64,000 nucleotides of DNA from Endomychus coccineus (lineage: Eukaryota > Arthropoda > Insecta > Coleoptera > Endomychidae), in assembly GCA_958510875.1 (NCBI GenBank), contig OY294070.1, positions 121,376,703-121,440,702 on the forward strand, written 5' to 3'. The position numbers were made by a program, and so were the translations under genes. Below, piece after piece: positions 22,726 to 33,545 of this stretch. Position 1 is the stretch's first letter; each line of letters starts with the position of its first letter. Under the pieces are notes generated by a model that did no database searches, was not told where the DNA came from, and worked only from the letters and a program-made list of their open reading frames with translations.

Positions 22726-23783
22726 GTTTAATTACTTGTAGTGTATTATAGTCTCAATATATTGTGCAGGGTTAAGTGGAAGAACAGTAAATGGCTTGCC
22801 ATCTAACTGAACTTCGCCCTGAGATTCAGTATATAACTGTTCACATAGAATTGAATTTATTTCTTTTTTTTCTACTTTATTTATAATGTAACTAAATACT
22901 GAATAAAGACCATTATTATTATTATTATTATAACATATATTGGATATCAATTGAATCTTCAAGAAGGCGATTGAATTTGAACATAATTATCAAGCACGTT
23001 TACAAAAACCATAAACAAGAATAATTTAATACAAACGTGCTACATGCAGTGGCTTAACTCAAATCGGTGGAATCGAACAAAATGATATCAGAGATGGAAA
23101 TGAATTTAAAAATAACTGAGTGGTACCATTAGTTATGTAAATTATATTCTGTCACTTGTGAAATCACTAATAATACGCTTCAGCTATTAAATTCATATAA
23201 TCGGTCAATCTTTTTCGTCATTCTTAAAAATCAAGCTTGGATACCAAACTTGATGTACAGTTTTCAAGAAATTCCAGCAGTTGCGGTGCGATCAACGCTG
23301 CAGGCTTACGTTCCACAAAATTGTTGAATCATCTCTAAATCTTTGAAAACAATCATGTCACTTACCCTTGAAAATCAGGATTTGCATATGCTTTCAAGCG
23401 TAGCCTCATGATGAGCAAGTGACATGAATATCTACTCCTTTCGTTTGTATTCAAAGTTGTATTTTGCGTACTTGAAGTTGGCAACAGCGATTTTCGTTTG
23501 GAAATGGGTTGTGAAGAGATTATTTTTCATAACAAAGAAAATTTCCAAGTCAAATTGTATTTTTTTTACAGAAATTACGTACAATGAAATAGAAATGATT
23601 AAATATATTGGGTTCACTCTTGTGTGTAAATATGCAACTGACTACCATGTTCCTATATAATTTTAGTGGGATGTTTTCCATCTGAAATAAGTCTCAGTCA
23701 ATCCGAAATGTGGTGACAGATTCAACTCCACAAAAGAAGAAACTACTATTTTTTCCTTATTCATGTGGTGGTTTATAATAATT

Positions 23784-25433
23784 AAGCTATTGCATATAGC
23801 TTTTATCGCGGGCTTTGAGCGTGGCGACCGAATGAAGAAATTCCGTAACGAAAAATAATGTAAGACCTAAACACCTAACATGTGTCAAATTAATTAATTA
23901 ATTTGAATTTTCTAAAAGTGAGAAATTTCGCTATTTTATACGAATGTTATAACAATCTAGCGCTTTAGACTCTGGGATTTTCACGTGGCCTATCGAAATT
24001 AGGAGGTTCGAATTATCTAAAAACATAATTGCATGAACTCCAGACGTCCTATGTAATTAGCTACGAACGAAATCATTTTGACATATGCCTCTAGGAGCTC
24101 GCTACGCGTCAGTTAGAGTTTATACGTTAGACGCGCGTAGCAGAGGCCTGTGAGTACATGTTTCTATTAAGCTATTGCATATATTGTATATAGCTTTTAT
24201 CGCGGCCTTTGAGCGCGGCGACCGAATCAAGAAATTCCGTAACGAAAAATAACAGGAACTCGTTTATGTTGCGCTCTCTCGGGTGACTAATATTGAAAAA
24301 TTGTATATCACGACAAAAAACGATAATTCTACATTCAAGTTTTATCATAATCGAAGGCAAGCTGCATCGACTGCATCTTTGTTGCAAAAATTCAAAAGAC
24401 TGCCTTTAAATAGTGTTCAGACGACAGCTCAAAGTGTCCTAGATTTCCTTAGTAATAGAAATGGCATTTAAATAATGACTTTCAATTGCCAAAGTCTAAA
24501 TAGTCACAAATACGATATACAAGATTCAGTTACGAGACAAAAAAATGTGTTACTTCTTACCGAATTTGCATGGCGCATGATAATCCGATTGAAATACCTA
24601 ATTTCAATTGCATTGTTCAATTCAAACGAGATACTGTTCCAAAAGGTGGGGTAGCTATTTACCAAAATAATAATAATGTAACTAATATTATGACTCCGAA
24701 TATTGAAATACATATTGCACACGTTAACGATGTTAATGTTAGGCGCTCATTTTTTGGAGATATTTGTGCTTGCTTATGCAAACTTAGAAATGGCCTACAC
24801 ATAGTCATGGTAGCAATTTACATTTCTCCGAATCCAAAATTGGACGAGGTAGAGCATTTTATTCATCGCACTTTACTGGAGTACACTGAAGAAGGGTCGA
24901 AAATACTTGGTACAAATGGTAATAAATTTCCATTTATCTTGGCTGGCGATTTCAACATCAACTTCGCTGATAAAAAATCAGAGCTGTTGACAACTTTTTT
25001 TTCGGAAAAATTGAATTTGAAAATGAATAATGATCCACAAGAATCCACCAGAAAATATGGGGCCACCATTGACGCGGTATTTTCCAGACATTTAGAGGAT
25101 ATCAAGTCTCAAACTTATGTCTCTTATTTCAGTTACCATAAACCTATAGTTTCAATGATAACAAATTCCTGAATAACCTACATGTATTGTAAGATAATTA
25201 AAATATTTTAAACGATATTAACTTATCATTTATTCAATAAAAGAAAAAATTTGTTTTCTTATCGGTCACCACGCTCAAAAAGTGTAACTTGAATTAATAT
25301 CAAAGAAAAAACTTGAATTAATATCAAAGAAAAAAAAATACTGCTTAGATAAAAAATAAATAATTATAATTACATAAGTTGAGAAAAAATGCTATGCAAT
25401 AGCTTCACCGCGGCAGTCCCCGAGTGCCACACG
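23784..25433 (+). mobile_element. Helentron-like (Helitron2) element, copy 1
   Basis: A 1.65-kb unit matching 50443-52072 in inverse orientation over its whole length. The 5' end AAGCTATTGCATATAGC and the 3'-proximal GCTATGCAATAGCTT form a 13-bp subterminal inverted repeat (AAGCTATTGCATA). The 3' end CCGCGGCAGTCCCCGAGTGC then CACACG is followed by poly-T. The 5' block GAGCG.GGCGACCGAAT appears twice (23818 and 24210), bracketing about 380 bp that also occurs alone at 56205-56412. Inside is an ORF remnant (24254-25172). Subterminal inverted repeats, no target duplication, T-rich insertion sites and an endonuclease ORF fit Helentrons. Rep and most of the helicase are missing, so it is non-autonomous. 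Confidence 0.7.
24254..25172 (+). pseudogene. Helicase motif VI fused to EEP endonuclease, broken copy
   Basis: It begins QELVYVALSRVTNIEKLYI, which is motif VI of a PIF1-type helicase, then runs directly into an exonuclease-endonuclease-phosphatase domain (MTFNCQSLN, VAIYISPNP, FILAGDFNINFADKKSE, STRKYGATIDAVFSR, SYFSYHKPIVSM). That order is known from the C-terminus of Helentron helicases. Compared with copy 2 it has a stop at 24469-24471 and a frameshift near 24565 (copy 2 reads through LLLTETCMAHDN). The SYHKP end is better preserved here than in copy 2. The ORF opens right after TAACAG, with a stop just upstream. Confidence 0.72.
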
Positions 25434-25517
25434 TTTTTTTTATTTTATTTCTTCCTCTTATCTACGTCATCTAATTCTTATGAATCTTTGCGCTTACATT
25501 TCATTGTCTTTAATTGA

Positions 25518-26105
25518 CGAGGGCAAGGTGAAAAGTGCCTGAAAAATAAAACAGATGGCGCCACAATCGGAAATGTCATGTAACATTTGTCAGACTGATA
25601 TATTTTCAGTTCTGTTTTGAAACCTATCGAAAGCAAGCAATCTTGGAAAACGTTGTAAACATAGAAAAAAGTGAATTTCGCGTCTTGATTAAGCATTATT
25701 TCTTGCGTAAAAAAAACACTACGCAAACCAAAGCATCCTTTGTTAAGCATTATGGAGACGCTTCACCATCACAAGTGGTTTACTGAATTTCGTTGTGGTA
25801 GTAGCCCCACAAAGGATGTTGAACGTGCTGGTCGTCCAATTCAGGTTACAACGTCAGAAACGTCGATATAATCCATGGTATGATATTGGACGATCGGTGG
25901 ATTAAAGTGCACGAGGTTGCTGAGGCTATGGGCATCTCAACCGCATGGGTACGGAACATTTTGTATAAATTTTTGAACATGAAAATGCTATCTGCTAGAT
26001 GCGTGCCGCATTTGCTCTCTGTTGCCATAAGCGCCACCGTGTGACAACTTCAAATGAGTGTTTGGCGATGTTCAAGGGCGATAAGAAGGGCTTTTTGCGC
26101 CCAGC
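25518..26105 (+). pseudogene. mariner 5' fragment
   Basis: The left TIR CGAGGGCAAGGTGAAAAGTG starts at 25518 and includes AAAACAGATGGCGCCACAAT. The N-terminal transposase follows in broken frames (FRVLIKHYFLRKK, MILDDRWIKVHEVAEAMGIS, NILYKFLNMKMLSAR). It stops after KGDKKGFLR, before the catalytic DETW region, and no right TIR is present. It is the same family as the elements at 6.6 and 38 kb. Confidence 0.8.
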
Positions 26106-26477
26106 TCGGGACGTAATTATTCTAATAATAGCCGTAGTGCCTTCAAATTTTAATGTCCTACTAGTCTATTATTTAATTCGAAAAATCTGTGATATAAAAG
26201 AGAATAGTAACAATGAAAGCGGTAACCATGCAACATATGTCAAGTACGCTGGAACATTCACTTGTTTTGTGTCGAGTTGTATTGAAAATGTTCGTGTAAG
26301 AGAATATTTCTGAATATGTGTCGTCAGAGGGTACTTGTGCGTCGTAAAACCGAAAAGGTTCTTACAAAATTATACCACAAAAATTACCTACATTATATTG
26401 AGAGTTTGTTAATATAGGTATAATCGTAATTCAATGTTGAAATTCATTTCTTGTTATGGTAATGCGTTATAAATCCG

Positions 26478-26526
26478 TAATGCCCTAGGGTAATATAAAT
26501 ATTTTTAACGCCCTAGGGCATTATTT
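26478..26526. repeat. Short inverted repeat around CCCTAGGG
   Basis: GTAATGCCCTAGGG and CCCTAGGGCATTATT face each other across about 20 bases, with the palindrome CCCTAGGG within each arm. It would form a strong hairpin. No neighbouring gene explains it; perhaps it is the tip of a degraded MITE. Confidence 0.5.
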
Positions 26527-26564
26527 CTAATGTAATATATGTCAAAATAGGGCTTCATTCAATA

Positions 26565-27250
26565 GTCTTGTTCATAGATTATGGAACGTCTCTTTGAGCC
26601 AGCAAAATTATATAAGCGAGGTTGATAAACTTGAGCAAATAGCGTTGGATAACGGTTAATTTAATTTCTAAACCAAAAAGGCAATTGGAACGCAACCAAC
26701 TAATAAATTAGAGCAATTACTTTCAAATAGTTTAATCAAATTGAGAAAGTTTCCCTTATCATCCTTCAGTAGTATGAATTTCATAATATGTTTTCTAAGT
26801 TTGCAATATTAGCTTGTAAGAACAAGCTGAATAACCGTTTAGGCAACACCTTTGATAAAGTTTCCGGCTTCGACAAATCCGGGATTTACAAAATCGATTG
26901 GGAGTCGTGCTATGTGGATCAAACTAGAAGGAACATTTCAACTCGATATGAAGAATATTTTGCACAGAATTTTCAAGCATTCAAAAAGCCATAAAGAAAT
27001 ATACCTCGCCTAAAATTTCAAATCAACCTGAGCCACAAAAACCCCCGCCTCCTTTATCCACTGCCTATCTTCCATATATCAGGGTCAGGTGCCAGAACGG
27101 AGTCAATCATCGGAATGAAGGCAGTGAACTATGTAGTGTGAATGTTTTTCCCACAATAGATACCGCTAGAGAAACCAGAAGAATCAGTTTAAGTGTGAAG
27201 CCTGCCCTGAAGATGCCATCTGTAATGGTTGGCAAAACGTCGACATCAAG
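26565..27250 (+). pseudogene. Chimeric Penelope-like fragment (family 2 body, family 1 tail)
   Basis: The + strand first matches family 2: the TAGATTATGGAACGTC block, then the linker and GIY-YIG start (SGFDKSGIYKIDWESCYVDQTRRN, 26860-26945). Near 26990 it switches to family 1 linker/3' tail sequence (CAGGTGCCAGAACGGAGTC at 27085; CCTGAAGATGCCATC at 27189). The switch in mid-endonuclease looks like template switching or a secondary insertion. No reverse-transcriptase motif. Confidence 0.6.
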
Positions 27251-27357
27251 TCGTAATATTGTGATGTAGAATTCATCCAGAAGCCAAGAATTTTCAAAAT
27301 AATTATCAATTATGAAAGAGATTCAATCACATCCAAAGGCAATAATGTTTTGAAAAT

Positions 27358-27432
27358 TGTTGGCTTCCGGATGGATTTCGCATCACAATATTACGACTTG
27401 ATGCGGACGTTTCGCCAACTATTACATTACTT
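27358..27432 (-). repeat. Penelope-like family 1 tail, minus fragment
   Basis: GTTGGCTTCCGGATGGATTT followed by CACAATATTACGACTTGATG is the reverse complement of the + strand tail at 27225-27290. The two tails therefore face each other about 70 bp apart, and each is flanked by the repeated block GAGATTCAA(T/C)CACATCCAAAGG (27310-27333 and 27452-27475). Confidence 0.55.
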
Positions 27433-27540
27433 CAAAGAAAACTATCAAATATAAAAGAGATTCAACCACATCCAAAGGCAATAGTTTTTTTACAAGAACT
27501 AATTCCCGAAACAGATTCTGCTTTTGCAAACTAGCTGTGT

Positions 27541-28005
27541 ATTAATTAACTTGAATCGAAGATTTCTTTTATTACGTATATGTCCATAGTGTATGTAAAA
27601 GATGCTGTGTGGAATATAAAAAGAATGAGAAGAGAAGATAGAAACAAATTTTAGATGAGCGGGAATTTATTTCAAATTAAAAAATTAAAAAATTAGAATT
27701 CGATTTTGTTTTTGATTTAAATTAGTAACGACCCCCTTTTAACAATTTTTTAAACATTTTACATAAAAAAACAACCTCCACAACCCCTAACTGAGGATAT
27801 CTGGTTAGTTTTGATGAAATTTTGGAAATTGGTCAATTTTTCGGTTAAAAAAGTAATAACAAATTTGCACAAAAAACTAATCGGTAAGCTCTTTTCTAGA
27901 CGTCATCCTGAATCGAATGCACTTTGTTCCATCAAAATCGGTCCATATCGTTCGATTTGCGTATTGAAATACCTATTTGACTCGACTATCTGGAAAAAAA
28001 GAATT
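27541..28005 (+). repeat. Dispersed repeat with GTCGAGTCAAATAGG terminus, partial copy
   Basis: Matches the reverse complement of 45927-46290 through TCCCGCTCATCTAAAA, CAAAAACAAAATCGAATTC, TTGCACAAAAAACTAA, TCTAGACGTCATCC and the terminal CCTATTTGACTCGAC then TA. Only one terminus is present. It is probably half of the TIR element better preserved at 45927-46858. Confidence 0.7.
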
Positions 28006-28875
28006 TTCAAAATAGTTATTGCCTATGGATGTGGTTGAATCTCATATATAATTGATAATTTTCTTACAAGAACTAATTCCCAAAACACATTTCATCTTAC
28101 AGATTTTGCTTTCGCAAACAAACTGTGTATTCATTAACTCAAATCAAAGTTTAACTAAATTTTGATGTCGTCTCCCATGACCAATGGTAGGCGATATGGA
28201 TGCTGTAAAACGATCCGAATGGGCGTTTACATCGATTGTATTTACATATAAAGTGTGACAAGGTTCTCACCTTTCATTTGCACGTAATCGCAATTATTGT
28301 TATAAAAGATTCAAACTTTTCAAGTGAACTTTCGAACTAAAGTTTATATAAGTAGAATAAAATAATCAAATCATAAATAAAACCGCCGATACAGCTATTA
28401 TATACTACGAATTGAACAAAATTCAGCAAATATCTTTTACCATGTACCGTAACAGTTTCACCTGTTAAACTGTTAAACCATGCTCTCTTTCAGATCCGCA
28501 GCACCGTGAAGGTTATCTTACACTTGCGAACACAACAATGAATGTTGGATTAAGTGAAACGAAGCTTTTAGCAAGCCAATTCGAAATACATTTATCAACT
28601 TTTTACGTCACTATTTATAATAGTAATTAGCTTATTAATTGACTCGAATCGGTATATTTTTTGAGAGTTCTTAAAAAGCTTTTCGCTAATTCGTTTTTTA
28701 TCATCTTGAATCTAACCACTGCGCTGCCAAGAACACTATAAATTTCTTTAACTATGCTACTAATTGTTTATTGAAAGCACAAGACTTATAATTGACCTTC
28801 ATCGTTGTTATTATTAGAAGCCGATATCAGATGAGGATGGTCTAGAATGTGCAAATTTAACAATTCAAACTATGA

Positions 28876-28905
28876 AATAATAATAATTATTATTATTATT
28901 CATTA
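28876..28905. repeat. AAT/ATT microsatellite, self-complementary
   Basis: AATAATAATAATT followed by ATTATTATTATT makes a short palindromic simple repeat. Confidence 0.7.
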
Positions 28906-29034
28906 GGATAAAATCCTATGTGACTCAGTTATACATAATAACATTTGTAGAAACTAAATACAGAGGCGCAGGAACCAACATGCATAATTTATCGATAGTA
29001 TATAAAAAAGATTCTTGACCCAGTTATGAATTAT

Positions 29035-29755
29035 ACATAAATTCTAGGGAAATGGGTCACATTAACATTTATGCTCCATTTTCTCGACTTTACGTACGTT
29101 TCGGTCTCACGACCATCATCAGAAGACTTATTATGTCTAAATCTGGATTACTTAAAACTAATTGTATTACACAAAGCGTCGCCGAAACGAACAGAAACAC
29201 GAATAATCGAAATTGTAACACATCAAAGTTATAAGTATAATATATCAAGAATCCACTGTTAAGCAGACTCTTAATAAATGCGAAATAATGTCAATAAAGT
29301 CTATGAATGACTAGAAACGAGAACATTTGGTTCAAGCATCCACTTTCAAACCATATGTTAGATTTACGAGCTAATAGAAAAAGGTTTGTCAGTTGTTGGA
29401 TATATACTATTGACATTCTACCTAAAATATACTTTAAACATTATAAACACGCATGTTTCAATTAATTAAGTTAGTATATATCTGACTTAGTGTCTGAATA
29501 TCTGTCCTATGATTTACAGATTTGGAGTCACGTTTTATGGAAATCATCTCCAGAATAGATCTTTTATAATAATTGGTTTCCTTAGTTAAAATATTAACAT
29601 TATTGTAGTCGAATTGATGGTTATAATCAAAGCAGTGTTTAGCAAGGGCGGTGGAATTTTCTAAGTTTTTGTTTCTTGTGCTATACTTATGGCCATACAT
29701 TCCTTTTGTAAAATAAAGCATAAATGTTAATGTGACCTATTTCCCTAGAATTTAT
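29035..29755 (-). pseudogene. Penelope-like element, family 3, minus fragment with inverted flanks
   Basis: The minus ORF 29721-29458 begins MYGHKYSTRNKNLENSTA and continues KETNYYKRSILEMISIKRD, matching the C-terminus of the + copy at 48148-48390 (GIY-YIG domain end). The 3' tail runs down to the CGACCATCATCAGAAGAC block near 29110. The fragment is bounded by a near-perfect inverted repeat of about 46 bp: TAAATTCTAGGGAAATGGGT at 29038 and its complement ending near 29755. It has no reverse transcriptase. Confidence 0.65.
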
Positions 29756-29961
29756 ATATAATAGTATATAAATAAATTTAAGCACTGCATGTCCGCTTAC
29801 GACACGTTATATCGCAAAAAATACGTTATTATATATACATACATATATTAAATCTCATTTACATAAATTATGTATTTTTTCAATTATTTTTGAACGTTCA
29901 AATACAACATTTATGAACAATACTAACGCAACTAGTGTATATTTACGGAATAACCATGGTC

Positions 29962-30892
29962 TTACATATTTACGAAAATACGATGCCTTTCTTCATTTCT
30001 GGAGACAAACTCTTTCAACACATCACGCAGATTTAATTGAGCTGTGTGCCTTTGGTGGAAGTGGAGAATCAAAATATGAGTCAACAGCTTATGAGTCATG
30101 GTCGATCTTAAAAAAGTTTTCAGGCGACGAAGTGCGCTGACGAAACGCTCCGATGATGCAGCAGAAGCAGGAACAATCATGACGAGGATCAAGAAGTGGA
30201 GCTTTCGTGCAAAGCTTCTCCGCAAAAGCAGCTCATGAGGTTGTAACTTCTCCTGGTAAATTCTTCAACAACTGGAGCTGGGTATTCAGATCCGGAACAT
30301 CAACGTTTTCGGCAAATATGCCTAACCTATCCTCGAGAACGTCACCACGGGGAACACTTCCTTGGAGCGCGTGATTAACGATGTCTTCTAGCATCGATAA
30401 CATGTGGAGACCCTGTTGGTCAAATCGATCTTTAAAGGCTGTCGTCAAGATATTATTATCTCGTAATATTCCTTGCGGAATTTGTCGTTAGGCTGAAGGT
30501 GCGCTGAATTCGAAGGAGCAGACAAACTCCGAACGTCGTGGTATCTTTCTGGGCCTGGGTTGTTCTGGTGATTTGTGTTCTAACTCCGTTGCCGCTCATT
30601 TTACGCTGTCCAAAATTTCGTCGGAATAATCTTCAGTTCAATGATTCTCGGTACTGTCAGTAAATAGCCATCAGAACTGCACACATTTTTTTATTTAAAA
30701 CACAAGTCTGATTCAAACTTACTCTGGGTTCGAGAATTAGGAAAATAATTGAAATGGAATTAGAAGGTTAATTTTACATACAAATATAAAAAAAATTACA
30801 ACTGTATAGTAGGGGGGCAACATACAGTATTTGCCCCCTCAGTATAGAATATGGGGGAGCAACTGCCCCCTCTGCCCCCGGTTTCTACGCCA
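29962..30892 (-). pseudogene. hAT element: dimerisation domain and one terminus
   Basis: The minus ORF 30225-29962 reads VPASAASSERFVSALRRLK then TFLRSTM and LKEFVSRNEERHR. This is the hATC dimerisation domain of zinc-finger MYM-type hAT transposases (P.S.ASSER.FSALRRLK..LRSTM). An upstream piece is at 30448-30233 (KDRFDQQGLHMLSMLEDI). The 5' terminus CAGTGGCGTAGAAACCGGGG lies on the minus strand at 30892 with G/C-runs inside. The DDE core is absent and no right terminus was found. It is a deletion derivative. Confidence 0.7.
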
Positions 30893-30896
30893 CTGG

Positions 30897-31640
30897 CTAA
30901 ATAATTTCAATATTACAAAACACATCAGCAAATAGAAAAATTGATTTATGGTAAGACCTACATAGGACTACATAAACTGCTGAATAGCAGAGAATCAATA
31001 TGATTTTTGAATGAGTTCCATGCATTCCATACACCAAATACTCTATTGCAAATAAAATGTTGTCTACAGGATGTTTTATAATTTTCATGCCTTAATTTGA
31101 AAGAGTGACCACGTGAACGCTGGTTTCTACGCTGGTTTCTACGCCTGAGCCTATCTTCTGCTTTGGGAATTTTAAAAAATCCCAAACGTTGCTGGTAATC
31201 CGGGCGAATAGCCCCAAACGGCATTCTCGTAGCTCTTCTCTGCATTGATTCGATTAAATTTCTATCACGTGCAAGCAGCACTGGACACCACACCGAGGAA
31301 TTCAATTGTAGGTCTCACATAGATTTTATAAGGCAGCATGATGTTTGCACTGACAGATTGGAAAAATCTTTGGTAAACAAAAATATAGAAGTATTCACCC
31401 TCTTGCACATATCTTCAATGTGGCGCGAACATGTGAGGTTGTCAGAGATGGTGATACCTTAGTCTTTCTGTGGAGTAACCGTGCTTAATCAAGATGGTAG
31501 GAAATATGTGGATTGTTCTTTCCAATGAGGTATTTAATGGTATCAGCTATGAATGACACCATTCCAATATGATGTCCAAATCACGATGAAGCGAAATATA
31601 AAAAATATTCTGACATCCCATTACAGTAATAAATAATTCA
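30897..31640 (-). pseudogene. CR1-like LINE 3' fragment
   Basis: Minus strand: broken frames with VSPSLTTSHVRATLKICAR, then (31305-30958) SSVWCPVLLARDRNLIESMQ, RRATRMPFGAIRPDYQQRL, a duplicated RRRNQRRNQR, GHSFKLRHENYKTSCRQHF and NAWNSFKNHIDSLL. This is the thumb/C-terminal region of CR1/L2-type reverse transcriptases (R.YEERLK and F...V...WN positions). No palm domain remains. The short RNQR repeat comes from duplicated DNA (GCTGGTTTCTAC twice at about 31120-31142). Confidence 0.65.
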
Positions 31641-31738
31641 CAGCAACTCGCAACTCTTGCAACCATCGGAGGGAACAAACATGAAATAACGACATTTTTT
31701 ATACCATTAAAGGAAGGTTTTCGCATTCAATAATTGAA

Positions 31739-32990
31739 GTGTTTTTCTACCCAATTTCAGAACAATTTTCAGATCAGTGGGCATGCCACTGTAAGGAGAG
31801 CTTTCAGCAGCAGATGAGGATTACAGCCAGAGATCTTTTATTTGATGTATACCGGTGTGATCATGTATATGGTCAGCTGTGCTGCGGTCGTGTGGGGAAC
31901 GGGAATAAGGACTGTATGTCCCAGCGCCTCTTGGACCGACTGCAGCGTAGATATATTGAGTGGTTTGAGGTCAGCTTCAACGAGGGCTTTTGAAGCTCTC
32001 ACCGGATTACCACCTCTACACTTATATACAAAAACTGAAGCCATCAGAACAGCGTATAGGTTGAAGGGTCTAGTTCACTGGAACAAAATGCACTACTCTC
32101 GTGGAGACTCAGCGATTTTGAGTGAGGTAATATCTAAACGCCGCATACTAGAAATAAGGCAAAATAGCATGATTCCAGCTATGAGTCTCACTTCTCCCAA
32201 AATCCACGTCCCTGATAGAGGAGATTGGAGCAATGAAACCCTCGCCCTAATGCCAACAGGTGGGCATTATGGTTCACAGACAATCCCAAGGTAGGTCAGA
32301 CCTCTGGAGCGGATGTGTACCTAAAAAGGCCAAATATCACCAGCTCATTGACCCTAAAGCACTAACTGCACAATTATTCAGGCGGAGGTGTACGCAATAT
32401 TGACTTGCGCCATGGAAAACCTTCAAAGAAACTATGTAAATAGGTGTATATCTATCTGCACAGACAGCCTGTTGGCCCTGGGAACTCTCACGCCACCTAC
32501 AGTCACATCAAGGCTTGTCAAAGAATGCAGAGATACACTGGCTGAACTAGCCAGGAGAAATACAGTTCAACTCATCTGGGTCCCTGGAAATGAAATAGCC
32601 GATTCCTTAGCCAGGCTCACAAAGGCCAACTGAACAAAGAGTGGTCTGGCTTGTGGAAAAAATCCCCACGTATGAGGCAGTCTAAGCTCTTTAGCAAAAA
32701 GCCTATGTCTAGGTTCTCAAAGGAACTCCTTTCTTTAAACAGAAGGTACATCACAAAAATGACTGGAATCCTAACAGGCCAGTGGCGTCTTAATAAACAC
32801 CGTCAAACTATGGGCATCGTAAATGATCCTGTATGTAGGAAATGCAGAGGTGGAGGAAATTGCCTCTCACATCCGGTTGGAATGCTCTGCCTTGACATCC
32901 CCCGGGCACCGTTACTGCGGCGAAGCAAAACTGCTCGCAGAAGAACTTAGGCAAGCCAGCGTAAGCAATGTTCTGGGTTTCTGATGACCC
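31739..32990 (+). pseudogene. R1-like LINE: reverse transcriptase end, RNase H, zinc-knuckle
   Basis: On the + strand in several frames: CAAVVWGTGIRT, STRAFEALTGLPPLHLYTKT, AYRLKGLVHWNKMHYSRGD (31842-32294); an RNase H start (near 32275); YAILTCAMENLQ, ISICTDSLLALGTL with the TDS catalytic Asp, IWVPGNEIADSLARL (32388-32633). Then comes ILTGQWRLNKHRQTMGIVND with a CRKC knuckle (32760-32870). Gaps and frameshifts occur at about 32290, 32380 and 32630. It ends near 33080 in GATTATGATGATGAATT. It is closer to the 4.75-kb fragment than to the minus-strand R1-like debris. Confidence 0.75.
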
Positions 32991-33139
32991 ACAAACCTGC
33001 TAGAATAGAATAAGCTTCTGACCACGAGGTGCAGAATGGGCTCAACTAAGTGGCCTTAGTGTATCTGTGGGCTAAGCCGCCTCTCCTCAATTGATTATGA
33101 TGATGAATTATTTTATTTGTTTATAGATGATTATTATAG

Positions 33140-33545
33140 ATGGATTCATAAAAGTGATTGTGAGTCGTGTTCAAAATGCTAAACAAAATTTTGCCTATAT
33201 AAAGAAAAATAATGGTGAAACAACAGCGTTAGATGGAGCATATTTTGAATTCAGGTCTCAAGAAAGTGTATCACTTTCGAAACACGGTAGGGAAAAATAT
33301 TTAAGTAATTTAGAAGGGATGTAAAAGTGTAAACAAAAAGCAATTTATTAAATTCCAATATATCTCCAGCTGAGGGTAATCCCTTGTTTACATTATCATC
33401 CCCAAATGGTATTCAAACAGGCACATTTTGATTCATAATCCAGTTAGTTTATTCTGATGATGACTATTTGGTAGCCGAAAGGTCCTAAGTACTTTAACAG
33501 TATTTTTAGAGGATAAGGGTGATTATTTATTATTCATAGTGTTAT
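33140..33545 (+). pseudogene. Penelope-like element, family 2, 3' fragment
   Basis: The + ORF 33127-33324 covers the end of the GIY-YIG endonuclease (AYIKKNNGETTALD, SQESVSLSKHGREKYLSNLEGM), then the family 2 tail: CCAGCTGAGGGTAATCCCTT, ATTCAAACAGGCACATTTTG and GATGACTATTTGGTAGCCGA. The start of the endonuclease domain is lost. Confidence 0.7.

Noticed and set aside
24863..25105. 80-codon minus ORF, repeated at 50750-50992 on the + strand
   Set aside because: Both are the antisense of the EEP nuclease ORF in the two Helentron-like copies.
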